Assembly (NCBI GenBank): GCA_028290705.1
Contig: JAQGJH010000110.1
Location: 1-35,079, forward strand
Reading direction: 5' to 3'
Length of the DNA stretch: 35,079 bases
DNA from: Hyphomicrobiales bacterium
GTDB lineage: Bacteria; Pseudomonadota; Alphaproteobacteria; Rhizobiales; Beijerinckiaceae
Shown here one piece after another: positions 15,943 to 23,983 of this stretch (positions are counted from its first letter, which is position 1; each line of letters begins with the position of its first letter). Under the pieces are notes generated by a model. The model saw only the letters and a program-made list of their open reading frames with translations, ran no database searches and had not been told where the DNA came from. The position numbers and the translations under genes are program-made.

Positions 15943-16784
15943 CACAAGGCCTCGCCGGATTCGATGCGGTACTTCTGCCCCTTGTCGATCATCGCCACGA
16001 GCCGGATGATGCAGCCGTCGCCGCGATCCCAGTTCCACGGGAAGAACGCGAAGGTGCAGCGCTTGCCTGTCACTGCGTCGAGATCGCCGCCGACGTTTTC
16101 GATTCCCAGAATGCCGTTGGTGAACAGCTTGCGGTGCACCGGCTCCCACTCGGGGAAGTCATCCTTCCAGTCACGCCCGCCCGACCATTCAAAATATTCC
16201 TTTTCGAGATGCGGATGCAGCGGCCCGTTGCGCTGCGGACCGATGGCGGTGGCGAGCGGGTGGTCGTTGGCCTGCGTGTCGTGGCCCACGACCTTGACCT
16301 TCTTCTCGACGAACCAGTCGCCGGCGGACGGCACGAAGCCAGGGCACTTGCAGAAATAGTCTTCGCTGTCTTCGTATTGCTTGTGCCAGCCGGTGTTGAC
16401 GATCACGACGTCTCCCGGGCGCACGGCCTTGCCGCCGGCCTTTTCGAGATCGTCGTAGGTGATCGGCTCCCACATCTTCTTGGGGATCGACAGCACGATG
16501 CCCGATCCGAAGAAGTGCGGCAGGGGCACTTCGTCGATGAAGGGCGTTCCCTGCACGACATGCGCGGGCGCATCGATATGCGTGGTGTTGTGCATGCTGG
16601 TCGTGATGCGCTGCGAGAGCACGCCCGACTTCGCCATGTAGTGGATGCGCTCGATCTTGACGTCTTCGAAATAGGGCCAGTTCGGCGACTGATATCCGAA
16701 GCGATGCGACAGGTTGTAGAACTCCAACCCCATCGAATTGTCGAGATTGTCTTCGAATTCAATTCCGCGCACGGTTATCGGCAT
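15942..16784 (-). CDS. cyclase-family metal hydrolase (isatin hydrolase/kynurenine formamidase fold)
   Basis: This 280-residue protein carries the cyclase-family metal motif as MHNTTHIDAPAH, comparable to HxGTHxDxPxH, plus a second conserved block KVVGHDTQANDHPLA. Relatives hydrolyse cyclic or linear amides (isatin hydrolase, kynurenine formamidase). It is the first gene of the minus-strand run, with AGGAGGT just before its ATG and a promoter with an overlapping dyad upstream. Being first, it may perform the committing hydrolysis of the imported compound. Confidence 0.88.
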   Translation of the reverse strand: MPITVRGIEFEDNLDNSMGLEFYNLSHRFGYQSPNWPYFEDVKIERIHYMAKSGVLSQRITTSMHNTTHIDAPAHVVQGTPFIDEVPLPHFFGSGIVLSIPKKMWEPITYDDLEKAGGKAVRPGDVVIVNTGWHKQYEDSEDYFCKCPGFVPSAGDWFVEKKVKVVGHDTQANDHPLATAIGPQRNGPLHPHLEKEYFEWSGGRDWKDDFPEWEPVHRKLFTNGILGIENVGGDLDAVTGKRCTFAFFPWNWDRGDGCIIRLVAMIDKGQKYRIESGEAL

Positions 16785-16850
16785 GCCGACCTCCTAGTTG
16801 TCATCCATCCCCGGCGCGAGTGTCTCGTCGCCATTCGGTTTGCTTGTTCA

Positions 16851-16876
16851 CAATACGATACACATGTACCATATGG
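16851..16876. promoter_or_regulatory. imperfect inverted repeat, candidate IclR operator (left side)
   Basis: CAATACGATAC-ACAT-GTACCATATGG has 8 of 11 symmetric positions and covers the -10 box and spacer of the minus-strand promoter. It shares the GTACC[AG]TAT element with the sites on the other side of iclR. Confidence 0.55.
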
Positions 16877-16883
16877 CGGTCAA
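16855..16883 (-). promoter_or_regulatory. promoter of the cyclase-to-DLH operon
   Basis: On the minus strand TTGACC (-35, 5 of 6) and TATCGT (-10, 4 of 6) are separated by exactly 17 bases, about 70 bases before the cyclase-family start. The overlapping dyad suggests repression by the adjacent IclR regulator. Confidence 0.65.
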
Positions 16884-17012
16884 TTGGCCGTGCGGGCTTT
16901 TCCTGCGCGGCATCACGAGGCTTGCAACACGAGCGCCGATGACGGATTTCTTCGCCGCGAACGCGGCGCACGCAACGCAAGAATGAAGACTGCGCGAACG
17001 ACAGGACTCGAG

Positions 17013-17795
17013 ATGCAGATCGCCAAAGAGATTGCCGACAGGGACGACAGCCAGGGCGCGAACTCGGGCATCCAGGTCATCGCCCGCGCCGCAAGCATCC
17101 TGCGCACTCTCGAAAGTCATCCAGATGGCTTGAGTCTCGGCCAGATCGCCAAATCTGTCGGCCTCGCCCGCTCGACCGTGCAGCGCATCGTGGCGGCGCT
17201 GGCGTCCGAGGATTTCGTCATCGCCTCCGGACCGGGCGACGTCCGCATCGGGCCGGGCCTCGTGCGCATCGCGGCGTCGGTTTCCTCCAACACCGCCGAA
17301 CTCGTTCGGCCGCATCTGCGCGCATTGGGAGAAGCCGTCGGCGAAACGGTCGACCTCGCGGTCCTGTCCGGCGGCTCGACGCTGTTCATCGATCAGGTAC
17401 CGGGCCGTCATCGCCTCGTTGCATTATCGGCCGTGGGCGAGCGCTTCCCTCTGCACTGCACGGCGAACGGAAAGGCGCTGCTCGCCTGCTTCTCCGCCGT
17501 CGATGCAGAAGAGCTGATCGAGAAGAGCCTGGCGGAGCATCCTCAGTTCCCCATCAAGGATCGGGCTCGCCTTCGCAAGGAACTCGAATCCATTCGCAAG
17601 ACGCACATTGCGACGGATCTCGAGGAACACGGCAGCGGTATTTCGGCGCTCGGCACGGCCCTGCTCGACGTGTTCGGACGCCCGATCGCCATTTCGATTC
17701 CCGTTCCGTCACAGCGCTTCGCCGAACAGCGCAGCGAACTGTCCCGCCAGCTTCTGGCGTTCCGCGAACGCATCAAGGCCATCGTCGTCAGATGA
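17013..17795 (+). CDS. IclR-family transcriptional regulator
   Basis: This 260-residue regulator has an N-terminal winged helix-turn-helix (LSLGQIAKSVGLARSTVQRI) and a C-terminal IclR effector domain with LFIDQVPGRHRL, LHCTANGKALLA and the end segment ISALGTALLDVFGRPIAISI. The ATG with AGGA 7 bases upstream is chosen; an earlier in-frame ATG at 16983 has no clear ribosome site. IclR proteins bind as dimers or tetramers and sense small organic acids. It is divergent from the cyclase operon and precedes the TRAP operon, and dyads occur in both promoters, so it probably controls both. Confidence 0.9.
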   Translation: MQIAKEIADRDDSQGANSGIQVIARAASILRTLESHPDGLSLGQIAKSVGLARSTVQRIVAALASEDFVIASGPGDVRIGPGLVRIAASVSSNTAELVRPHLRALGEAVGETVDLAVLSGGSTLFIDQVPGRHRLVALSAVGERFPLHCTANGKALLACFSAVDAEELIEKSLAEHPQFPIKDRARLRKELESIRKTHIATDLEEHGSGISALGTALLDVFGRPIAISIPVPSQRFAEQRSELSRQLLAFRERIKAIVVR

Positions 17796-17840
17796 CGCCT
17801 GCCTAAGACCAAAGGCGGTCGTGCAGCCATTCTCCTTCGC

Positions 17841-17869
17841 TTGCAGCAAGTACCGTATTACGGTACTGT
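17841..17869 (+). promoter_or_regulatory. candidate promoter of the TRAP transporter operon
   Basis: TTGCAG (-35) and TACTGT (-10, only 3 of 6) are 17 bases apart about 100 bases before dctP. The assignment is helped by the 19-base palindrome that sits between the two boxes. Confidence 0.4.
17849..17867. promoter_or_regulatory. 19-base perfect palindrome, candidate IclR operator (right side)
   Basis: AGTACCGTA-T-TACGGTACT is perfectly symmetric about one central base. A further related half-site, GATACGGTACACC, follows at 17878-17890. The motif resembles the dyad upstream of the cyclase operon, which supports a common regulator. Confidence 0.7.
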
Positions 17870-17969
17870 AGTTCCATGATACGGTACACCACCGCGCCGG
17901 AAGAGCGCGGCGGCGGCAAAGCCAAAAGGCACGCCGCGCCGATACGGGATGGAACATCAGGAGGACAAC

Positions 17970-18980
17970 ATGGCCCAGGCACGCAGTTTCTTGGCGGGAT
18001 CCCTTGCCGCCGCAGCTTTCCTCGCCGCATGCGGCGCCGCGACCGCGCAGACGATCGAGCTCAAGGTCTCGCACTATCTGCCACCCAATCACACGTTTCA
18101 AAAAGAGCTTGTGAAATGGGGCGATGATCTCGCCAAGCAGTCGGGCGGACGCCTCAAGCTCAACATCTTCCCGGCCTCGCAGCTCGGCCCCGTCAACCGG
18201 CAGTTCGATCTCGCGCGCAACGGCGTGGCCGACATTGCCGTCGGCCTGCACGGCGTCACACCGGGCCGCTACCCGACGACCGAACTCGTCAGCCTGCCCT
18301 ACCAGTCGCCCTCCAGCGGCGGCAACAGCGCCGTCACCTCGAAGAGGCTGAGCGAGCTCGCCCCCGAATTCCTCGCGCAGGAACATCCCGGGATGAAGAT
18401 CCTCTGGATGGCGGTGACCAATCCGCTGATGTTCCACACGGCGAACAAGCAGATCAAAAGCGTGCAGGACTTCAAGGGCCTGCGCATACGCTACGCCGGC
18501 GAGCAATTCGCCCAGATCATCACGGCGCTGGGAGCGTCGCCGCTCGCGGTGCCGCCCGCCGAAACGCAGGACGGACTCTCGAAGGGCATCGTCGACGGCG
18601 CGACCTTCCCGTATGAGGCCACGATGAGCTTCGACCTCGGCACGGTCGTCAAACACTCGCTCGAGCCCGGCATCAGCACCGCGACATTCGCCGTGGTGAT
18701 GAATCCCGCGAAGTTCAACTCTCTTCCGGACGATCTCAAGGTGCTGATCGAGAAAACCACGGGCCCGGACATGGCGGCCCGGTTCGGCGCGGCTTTCGAC
18801 GAGAGCGAGAAACATGGACGCGATTACATGGTCTCGAAAAACGTTCAGATCAGCACTCTGGCGCCGGCGGAACTGACCGCCATGAAGGCCCTGATGCAGC
18901 CGATCGTCGATCGTGCGCTCGCCAACGCCGAGAAGCAGGGCAAGCCGGGACGCAAGTTCCTCGACGCCTACACGCGCTGA
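17970..18980 (+). CDS. dctP: TRAP transporter substrate-binding protein (DctP type)
   Basis: This 336-residue periplasmic receptor has a Sec-type signal peptide ending near ATAQ, and the mature part starts TIELKVSHYLPPNHTFQKEL. DctP-family marks include the segment VQDFKGLRIRYAG near residue 170, which precedes the ligand-binding region, and a GASPLAVPPAETQDGLSKG block. AGGAGG precedes the ATG. It delivers an organic acid to the DctQM membrane pair encoded immediately downstream. Confidence 0.92.
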   Translation: MAQARSFLAGSLAAAAFLAACGAATAQTIELKVSHYLPPNHTFQKELVKWGDDLAKQSGGRLKLNIFPASQLGPVNRQFDLARNGVADIAVGLHGVTPGRYPTTELVSLPYQSPSSGGNSAVTSKRLSELAPEFLAQEHPGMKILWMAVTNPLMFHTANKQIKSVQDFKGLRIRYAGEQFAQIITALGASPLAVPPAETQDGLSKGIVDGATFPYEATMSFDLGTVVKHSLEPGISTATFAVVMNPAKFNSLPDDLKVLIEKTTGPDMAARFGAAFDESEKHGRDYMVSKNVQISTLAPAELTAMKALMQPIVDRALANAEKQGKPGRKFLDAYTR

Positions 18981-18986
18981 CGCTTC

Positions 18987-19027
18987 GGTCCGGCGGCCGG
19001 CGCACAAGGCCCTCCGCCGGACCTTTT
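18987..19027 (+). terminator. intra-operon hairpin with T-run between dctP and dctQ
   Basis: GGTCCGGCGG and CCGCCGGACC form a perfect 10-bp stem around a 17-base loop, followed by TTTT. It begins 7 bases after the dctP stop and ends about 20 bases before dctQ. It probably acts as a partial terminator or 3' stabiliser, giving more receptor than membrane subunits. Confidence 0.75.
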
Positions 19028-19048
19028 CTCCAGTCGAAGGATCGCGCC

Positions 19049-19555
19049 ATGGCGCAGCAGCCTGCCCTGAGACGGGCCGTCGAGCGTCTCAAGACCGCGC
19101 AATTGCGTCTCGCCATGCTGGCGCTGGTCGTCATGATGATGACCATCGTGATCGACGTCACGCTCCGCTACCTGTTCGGCCGTCCCGTACACGGGTCATA
19201 CGACGTCGTGGAAGCCACGCTGGTCATCTTCGTCTTCCACGGACTCGCCGCCTGCTTTCTGTCGCGACAGAACATCGTCATCGATCTCATCGACGGCGTG
19301 GTCAGCGAACGCGTCGCTCACTGGCTCATCCGCACCTCCGACGTCGTCACCGTGGGACTGCTGGCCCTCATCGCCTGGGCCATGACGGTGCCGGCTCTGC
19401 AGGCCTGGGACTATGGCGACAAGAAGCTCGAGCTCGGTCTGCCGATCTGGATCCTCTGGGCCATCGCCATCGTGGGCCTCGTCGGCGCGCTGTTCTGCGC
19501 GGTCGCCGCACTGTTCGATCCGACGACGCGACGCCACGGGGGAGAGCGCCTGTGA
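19049..19555 (+). CDS. dctQ: TRAP transporter small membrane subunit (DctQ type)
   Basis: This 168-residue protein has four predicted transmembrane helices: LAMLALVVMMMTIVIDVTLR with the family-typical RYLFGRPV after it, a second around ATLVIFVFHGLAACFL, then VTVGLLALIAWAMTV and ILWAIAIVGLVGALFCAVAA. A central WDYGDKKLELGLPIW loop is typical of DctQ. AAGGA precedes the ATG, and the stop overlaps the dctM start. Confidence 0.9.
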   Translation: MAQQPALRRAVERLKTAQLRLAMLALVVMMMTIVIDVTLRYLFGRPVHGSYDVVEATLVIFVFHGLAACFLSRQNIVIDLIDGVVSERVAHWLIRTSDVVTVGLLALIAWAMTVPALQAWDYGDKKLELGLPIWILWAIAIVGLVGALFCAVAALFDPTTRRHGGERL

Positions 19556-20856
19556 GCAACCAATGGGTCGGCGCCATCGGCGTCGTCTGTCTTTTCCTTC
19601 TCCTGTTCCTGCGCGTTCCCGTGTGGGCGGCGCTGGTTCTGGTCGGCGTCGTCGGCAATACGATCGTGGGCGGCTGGACCAGCGCCTTCGCGATTCTCGG
19701 CACGACGGCGTTCGACACCTCCTCGGCCTATACTTTGTCGGTCATCCCGCTGTTCATCCTGATGGGCGACGTCGCCTCCAGCACGCGTCTCTCGGCCGAT
19801 CTGTTCAATGCCGCGCGCGTGCTGCTGTCGGGACTGCGCGGCGGCCTGTCCGTCGCGGCCATCGGCGCCTCGGCATGTTTCGGCGCGGTCTGCGGCTCCT
19901 CGATCGCCACCGCCGCGACCATGACGCGCATCGCGCTTCCGGAGATGCGCAAGGCCGGCTACGACGACGGGCTCGCCACCGGCTCGATCGCCGCGGGCGG
20001 CAGCCTCGGGATTCTGATTCCGCCGTCCATCATCCTGGTGATCTACGCGGCCATCGCCGAACAATCGGTTCCGAAGCTGTTCGCCGCGGCGCTGATCCCG
20101 GGCCTCATTCTCACCGGCATCTACATCGTCGTGGCGCTCGTCGTCGCGCACATGCGACCCCACTATGCGCCGACCGTGCAGAACGTCGGCTGGCGCGAGC
20201 GCCTTTCGGCCCTGCGGCAACCCTGGCAGTTCCTGCTGCTGTTCATCGCCACCATCGGGGGCATCTACGCGGGCGTCTTCAGCCCGACCGAAGCCGCGGC
20301 CATCGGGGCCTTCGGCGCGATCCTGCTGGGCCTGCTCGGCCGCAGGCTCGGACCCAAGCAACTGATCAGCGCGGTCGAGGGCTCGGTCGTGACCAGCGCG
20401 CTCCTGTTCGCCATCATCATCGGGGCGACACTCTTCGCCTATTTCATCGTCCAGACGCAGCTGCCCTCGCTGCTGGCCAGCGCCGCCAAATCGATGGAGC
20501 TTCCCGGCATCGTCGTGATGATCTTCATCATCATCGCCTACGTGCTGATCGGCTGCTTCCTCGAAGGCATCGGCATGGTGCTCATCACCGTGCCGGTCTT
20601 TCTCCCGCTGGTCGTGCAATATGGCTACGATCCGGTCTGGTTTTCCATCATCGTGGTGATCGTGGTCGAGCTCGGCCTCATCCACCCGCCTGTTGGCATG
20701 AACCTCTTCGTCATCCAGGCGCAGGTCCCGGACGTGAAGCTCATGGCGATCTATCGCGGGATCCTGCCGTTCCTGATCGCGCCCTTCGTGCTGATCCTGC
20801 TGCTTCTCGCCTTCCCGGAAATAGCCCTCTGGCTGCCGCGCAAGCTCTACGGATGA
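19552..20856 (+). CDS. dctM: TRAP transporter large membrane subunit (DctM type)
   Basis: This 434-residue polytopic membrane protein starts at GTG overlapping the dctQ stop (GTGA), which also supports the start. Signature segments include IPLFILMGDVAS, GGLSVAAIGASACFGAVCGS, GSLGILIPPSIILVIYA and a C-terminal ELGLIHPPVGMNLFVIQ. It forms the sodium-coupled transport channel. Length and topology are normal for the family. Confidence 0.95.
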   Translation: MSNQWVGAIGVVCLFLLLFLRVPVWAALVLVGVVGNTIVGGWTSAFAILGTTAFDTSSAYTLSVIPLFILMGDVASSTRLSADLFNAARVLLSGLRGGLSVAAIGASACFGAVCGSSIATAATMTRIALPEMRKAGYDDGLATGSIAAGGSLGILIPPSIILVIYAAIAEQSVPKLFAAALIPGLILTGIYIVVALVVAHMRPHYAPTVQNVGWRERLSALRQPWQFLLLFIATIGGIYAGVFSPTEAAAIGAFGAILLGLLGRRLGPKQLISAVEGSVVTSALLFAIIIGATLFAYFIVQTQLPSLLASAAKSMELPGIVVMIFIIIAYVLIGCFLEGIGMVLITVPVFLPLVVQYGYDPVWFSIIVVIVVELGLIHPPVGMNLFVIQAQVPDVKLMAIYRGILPFLIAPFVLILLLLAFPEIALWLPRKLYG

Positions 20857-20860
20857 ATCC

Positions 20861-21802
20861 ATGACCCTCGAAATCGCCATCGTGGAAGACGAAGCCGAGC
20901 TTTATGCCGCGCGGCTCAGGTCGGAGTTTCCCGACGTCGTGATTCACGCCGGACACACGGCCGACGACGTGATCGACAGATGCGGTGGCTGCAACGTCAT
21001 CATGGGCCTGGCGCAATGCATTCCGCCCGCGCTCGTGCAGGCGACGCCTCGCCTGAGATGGATCCAGGCGCTGACCACCGGCGTCGATCCGCTCATCATG
21101 ATGGACGTGCTCGATCCTTCCGTGACGATCACCTCGGCGCGCGGCATTCACGGGCCGCAAATGTCCGAGATGGCCTTTCTGTTCATGCTCGATTTCGCGC
21201 GCGACATCCGCGCGATCCTGCGCGACCAGCAGAACCGCCATTGGGAGCGCCGGCCGCAACGCCTGCTGCTCGACAAGACCGTGGTGATCGTCGGCGTCGG
21301 CATCATCAGCGAGGAGCTGGCGCGCCGCTGCAAGGCCTTTGGCATGCGCGTCGTCGGCGTCAGTTCGCGCGCGAGCGCCGACGGATTCGACGCCATGGTC
21401 CCGCGCGACCGCCTCGAGGAGGCTGCGGGCCAGGCGGATTTCCTGATCGCCATCGTGCCCTACACGCGCGAGACCCATCATCTGATCAGCGCCTCGGTGC
21501 TGGACGCCATGCCGCGCCATGGCGTGTTCATCAACATCGCGCGCGGACCCGTGGTCGACGAGGACGCCCTGATCGAGCGGCTGCGCGACGGCCGCATCGC
21601 CGGCGCCGGCCTGGACACGTTCGTCGAGGAACCCCTGCCCGCCACGAGCCCGCTCTGGTCGCTCGACAACGTCATCATCACCCCGCACGTCGGCGGCATG
21701 AGCGACATTTATGCCGAGCAGATCCTGCCGCTGCTCGTCCACAACGTGCGGGCCTTCAAGGAAGGCCGCATGCACGACCTCCGCAATCTGGTTCGAGGAT
21801 AA
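20861..21802 (+). CDS. D-2-hydroxyacid dehydrogenase (NAD-binding)
   Basis: This 313-residue protein has the two-domain fold of the D-isomer 2-hydroxyacid dehydrogenases. The NAD-binding loop reads GVGIIS at 145-150, with Ser in place of the last Gly. Catalytic candidates are Arg228 (NIARGP), Glu257 (FVEEP) and His276 (TPHVGG). It starts 4 bases after dctM with no clear ribosome site, so it is probably coupled to dctM translation. It may reduce or oxidise the imported 2-hydroxy or 2-keto acid. Confidence 0.9.
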   Translation: MTLEIAIVEDEAELYAARLRSEFPDVVIHAGHTADDVIDRCGGCNVIMGLAQCIPPALVQATPRLRWIQALTTGVDPLIMMDVLDPSVTITSARGIHGPQMSEMAFLFMLDFARDIRAILRDQQNRHWERRPQRLLLDKTVVIVGVGIISEELARRCKAFGMRVVGVSSRASADGFDAMVPRDRLEEAAGQADFLIAIVPYTRETHHLISASVLDAMPRHGVFINIARGPVVDEDALIERLRDGRIAGAGLDTFVEEPLPATSPLWSLDNVIITPHVGGMSDIYAEQILPLLVHNVRAFKEGRMHDLRNLVRG

Positions 21803-21809
21803 TCACGGC

Positions 21810-23000
21810 ATGGCGCAGCACGAACGGATCTCGACGCGCATTTCCGACGCCGAGCTGGAGCGCCGGTGGGCGGCGCTGCGCGACATGATGTCGGCGCGGC
21901 AACTCGACGCCATCCTGTTCCAGGCGACCAACGATTGGCTGGGCGGCGGCGTCAAATGGGTCACCGACGTCCCCGCCAACAACGGCTATCCGCGCACGGT
22001 GCTGTTTCACGCCGACGATCTGATGACCGTGGTGGAGATGGGCGCATTCGACAACGTGCGCCGCCTCGGCGGGCGGGATCCCATTCACCGCGGCGTCGGC
22101 GACATCTTCAACACGCCGTCCTTCCCCGCCATCGATTATACGGTCCGGTACGACGCCGACCTGGCGTCGGCCGACCTGCGACGGCGCGGCGCGAAGCGCG
22201 TCGGCCTCACCAATCCCGCGGGACTTCTCTCGGGCTTTCATCAGGCGCTGACGGAAGGCCTGCCGGGCGTCGAGCTGGTCGACGTGACCGACGCGGTCGA
22301 CATGATCCGCGCGGTCAAGAGCGACGAGGAACAGGCGCTCGCCCGCCGGGCCGCGACGCTGCAGGACGACGTCTTCAGCGCCGTCTGCGACTTCATGCGG
22401 CCCGGCCTGCGCGACATCGACTTGACGTCGCACGCCCAGCACGTGGCGCAGCAACTCGGCAGCGAACAGGGCATCTTCCTCGGCGCATCCTCGAGGATCG
22501 GCGTGCGCTCGGCCTTCATGGGCCGGCACTTCCAGAATCGAACTCTCGAGGCCGGCGACCACCTGTCGCTGCTGATCGAGGTCAACGGCCCCGGCGGCAT
22601 CTATACCGAGATCGCCCGCACGCTCTGCCTCGGTAAGGCCTCGCAGGAATTGCTGGATGGTTTCGCCGCGGTGAAAGCCGCACAGGATCACACGCTGTCG
22701 CTGATCCGCCCCGGCGTCGCAGCGCGCGACGTCGCCGCCGCACACGACGATTACATGGTAGCGCACGGGCTTCCGCCGGAAATCCGCCTCTACGCGCACG
22801 GACAGGGCTACGACATGGTCGAGCGTCCGCTGATCCGCCGCGATGAGAGCATGACGATCGCCGAAGGCATGAACCTCGCGGTACATCCCGGCTTCGAGAA
22901 CGACGCCATCTTCGCGGTCATCTGCGACAATTACATCGTCGGACGCGATGGACCGGGCGCATGCCTGCACGCCACGCCGAAGAAAATCTTCGAACTCTGA
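21810..23000 (+). CDS. M24-fold protein lacking most canonical metal ligands
   Basis: This 396-residue protein has the pita-bread fold of the M24 family (creatinase N-domain plus catalytic domain). Of the five usual metal ligands only the His is kept (His330, AHGQGYD). The two Asp positions are Glu257 (LIEVNG) and Glu267 (YTEIART), the EPG Glu is His359 (AVHPGFE), and the last Glu position reads Cys372 (ICDNYIV). It is therefore unlikely to be a standard Xaa-Pro peptidase. It could be a creatinase-like metal-free hydrolase, a lyase, or use a different metal. It starts 7 bases after the dehydrogenase gene, in the TRAP operon. Confidence 0.85.
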   Translation: MAQHERISTRISDAELERRWAALRDMMSARQLDAILFQATNDWLGGGVKWVTDVPANNGYPRTVLFHADDLMTVVEMGAFDNVRRLGGRDPIHRGVGDIFNTPSFPAIDYTVRYDADLASADLRRRGAKRVGLTNPAGLLSGFHQALTEGLPGVELVDVTDAVDMIRAVKSDEEQALARRAATLQDDVFSAVCDFMRPGLRDIDLTSHAQHVAQQLGSEQGIFLGASSRIGVRSAFMGRHFQNRTLEAGDHLSLLIEVNGPGGIYTEIARTLCLGKASQELLDGFAAVKAAQDHTLSLIRPGVAARDVAAAHDDYMVAHGLPPEIRLYAHGQGYDMVERPLIRRDESMTIAEGMNLAVHPGFENDAIFAVICDNYIVGRDGPGACLHATPKKIFEL

Positions 23001-23014
23001 GAAGGACCGCACCC

Positions 23015-23983
23015 ATGAAGGTGAAGAAGATCGCGCTCGAAGAGCATTTCATGGCGCCGGATTTCACGGATTACTGGGCCTCGACCTTCGTCAACATCAG
23101 CCCTGACCTGTCCGGCAAGGCGCTCGGCGCCCTGTCCGACTTCGGCGAACGCCGGCTCAAGGACATGGACGACAACGGCATCGAATTCGCCGTGCTGGGG
23201 CTGGCCGGCCCGGGCGTCCAGATCGAGCCCGATACTGCGCTGGCCGTGAAGCGCGCGCGCGAGGTCAATGATTTTCTCGTCGAGAAGATCGCGCTGCAGC
23301 CCAAGCGTTACGGCGGCCTCGCCCACCTCGCCATGCAGGACCCCGCCGCCGCCGCCGACGAACTCGAGCGTTGCATCGGCCAGCTTGGATTCTCGGGCGC
23401 GATGATCAACGGAACCACCAACGGCGTCTATCTCGACGATCCCTCGTGCGAGGTCTTCTGGGAACGCGCCGCCGCCCTGGACGCACCCGTCTACATCCAC
23501 CCGAACAACCCCGCCGATCATCCGGCCATGTACGAAGACCATCCCGAACTCTGGGGGCCCGTCTGGAGCTGGGGCGTCGAAACGGCCACCCACGCGCTGC
23601 GGCTCGTGTTCTCGGGCGTTTTCGAGCGTCACCCGAACGCAACGGTCATTTTGGGTCACATGGGCGAAGCCATTCCGTTCCAGCTCTGGCGAATCGACGG
23701 CCGCTGGGAAATCGCCAACCGCAAGGGCCGCACGCTCGCCAAGCCGCCGAGCGCCTATATTCGCGAGAACATCGTGGTCACCACGTCGGGCGTCTGCTCG
23801 GACGAACCTCTGCAATGCGCATTGTCCGCGCTCGGCCCGGACCGCGTGCTCTTCTCGGCCGATTACCCGTTCGAGCGCACCGCAGAAGCCAGCCACTTCA
23901 TCGAGACGGCCGCCGTGTCGGATGATGTCCGCCAGCAGATCTGCTGGGACAATGCGCGCCGCGTGCTGAACCTGAAGGTCTGA
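23015..23983 (+). CDS. gamma-resorcylate decarboxylase-type amidohydrolase
   Basis: This 322-residue amidohydrolase-2 protein begins MKVKKIALEEHF, the hallmark N-terminus of the 2,6-dihydroxybenzoate (gamma-resorcylate) and 2,3-dihydroxybenzoate decarboxylases. Metal-ligand candidates are Glu9, His11, His162 (YIHPNNP), His215 (LGHMGE) and Asp283 (FSADYPFE). GAAGGA precedes the ATG, and an in-frame start 18 codons upstream lies inside the previous gene. The enzyme would decarboxylate a hydroxyaromatic acid without oxygen. It is the last gene of the TRAP operon, and its stop abuts the convergent gene with no gap. Confidence 0.88.
   Translation: MKVKKIALEEHFMAPDFTDYWASTFVNISPDLSGKALGALSDFGERRLKDMDDNGIEFAVLGLAGPGVQIEPDTALAVKRAREVNDFLVEKIALQPKRYGGLAHLAMQDPAAAADELERCIGQLGFSGAMINGTTNGVYLDDPSCEVFWERAAALDAPVYIHPNNPADHPAMYEDHPELWGPVWSWGVETATHALRLVFSGVFERHPNATVILGHMGEAIPFQLWRIDGRWEIANRKGRTLAKPPSAYIRENIVVTTSGVCSDEPLQCALSALGPDRVLFSADYPFERTAEASHFIETAAVSDDVRQQICWDNARRVLNLKV

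Noticed and set aside
19411..20880. Long open frames in other phases across the dctM gene.
   Set aside because: They overlap a clear membrane transporter gene and consist of low-complexity charged sequence typical of the opposite strand or other phases.
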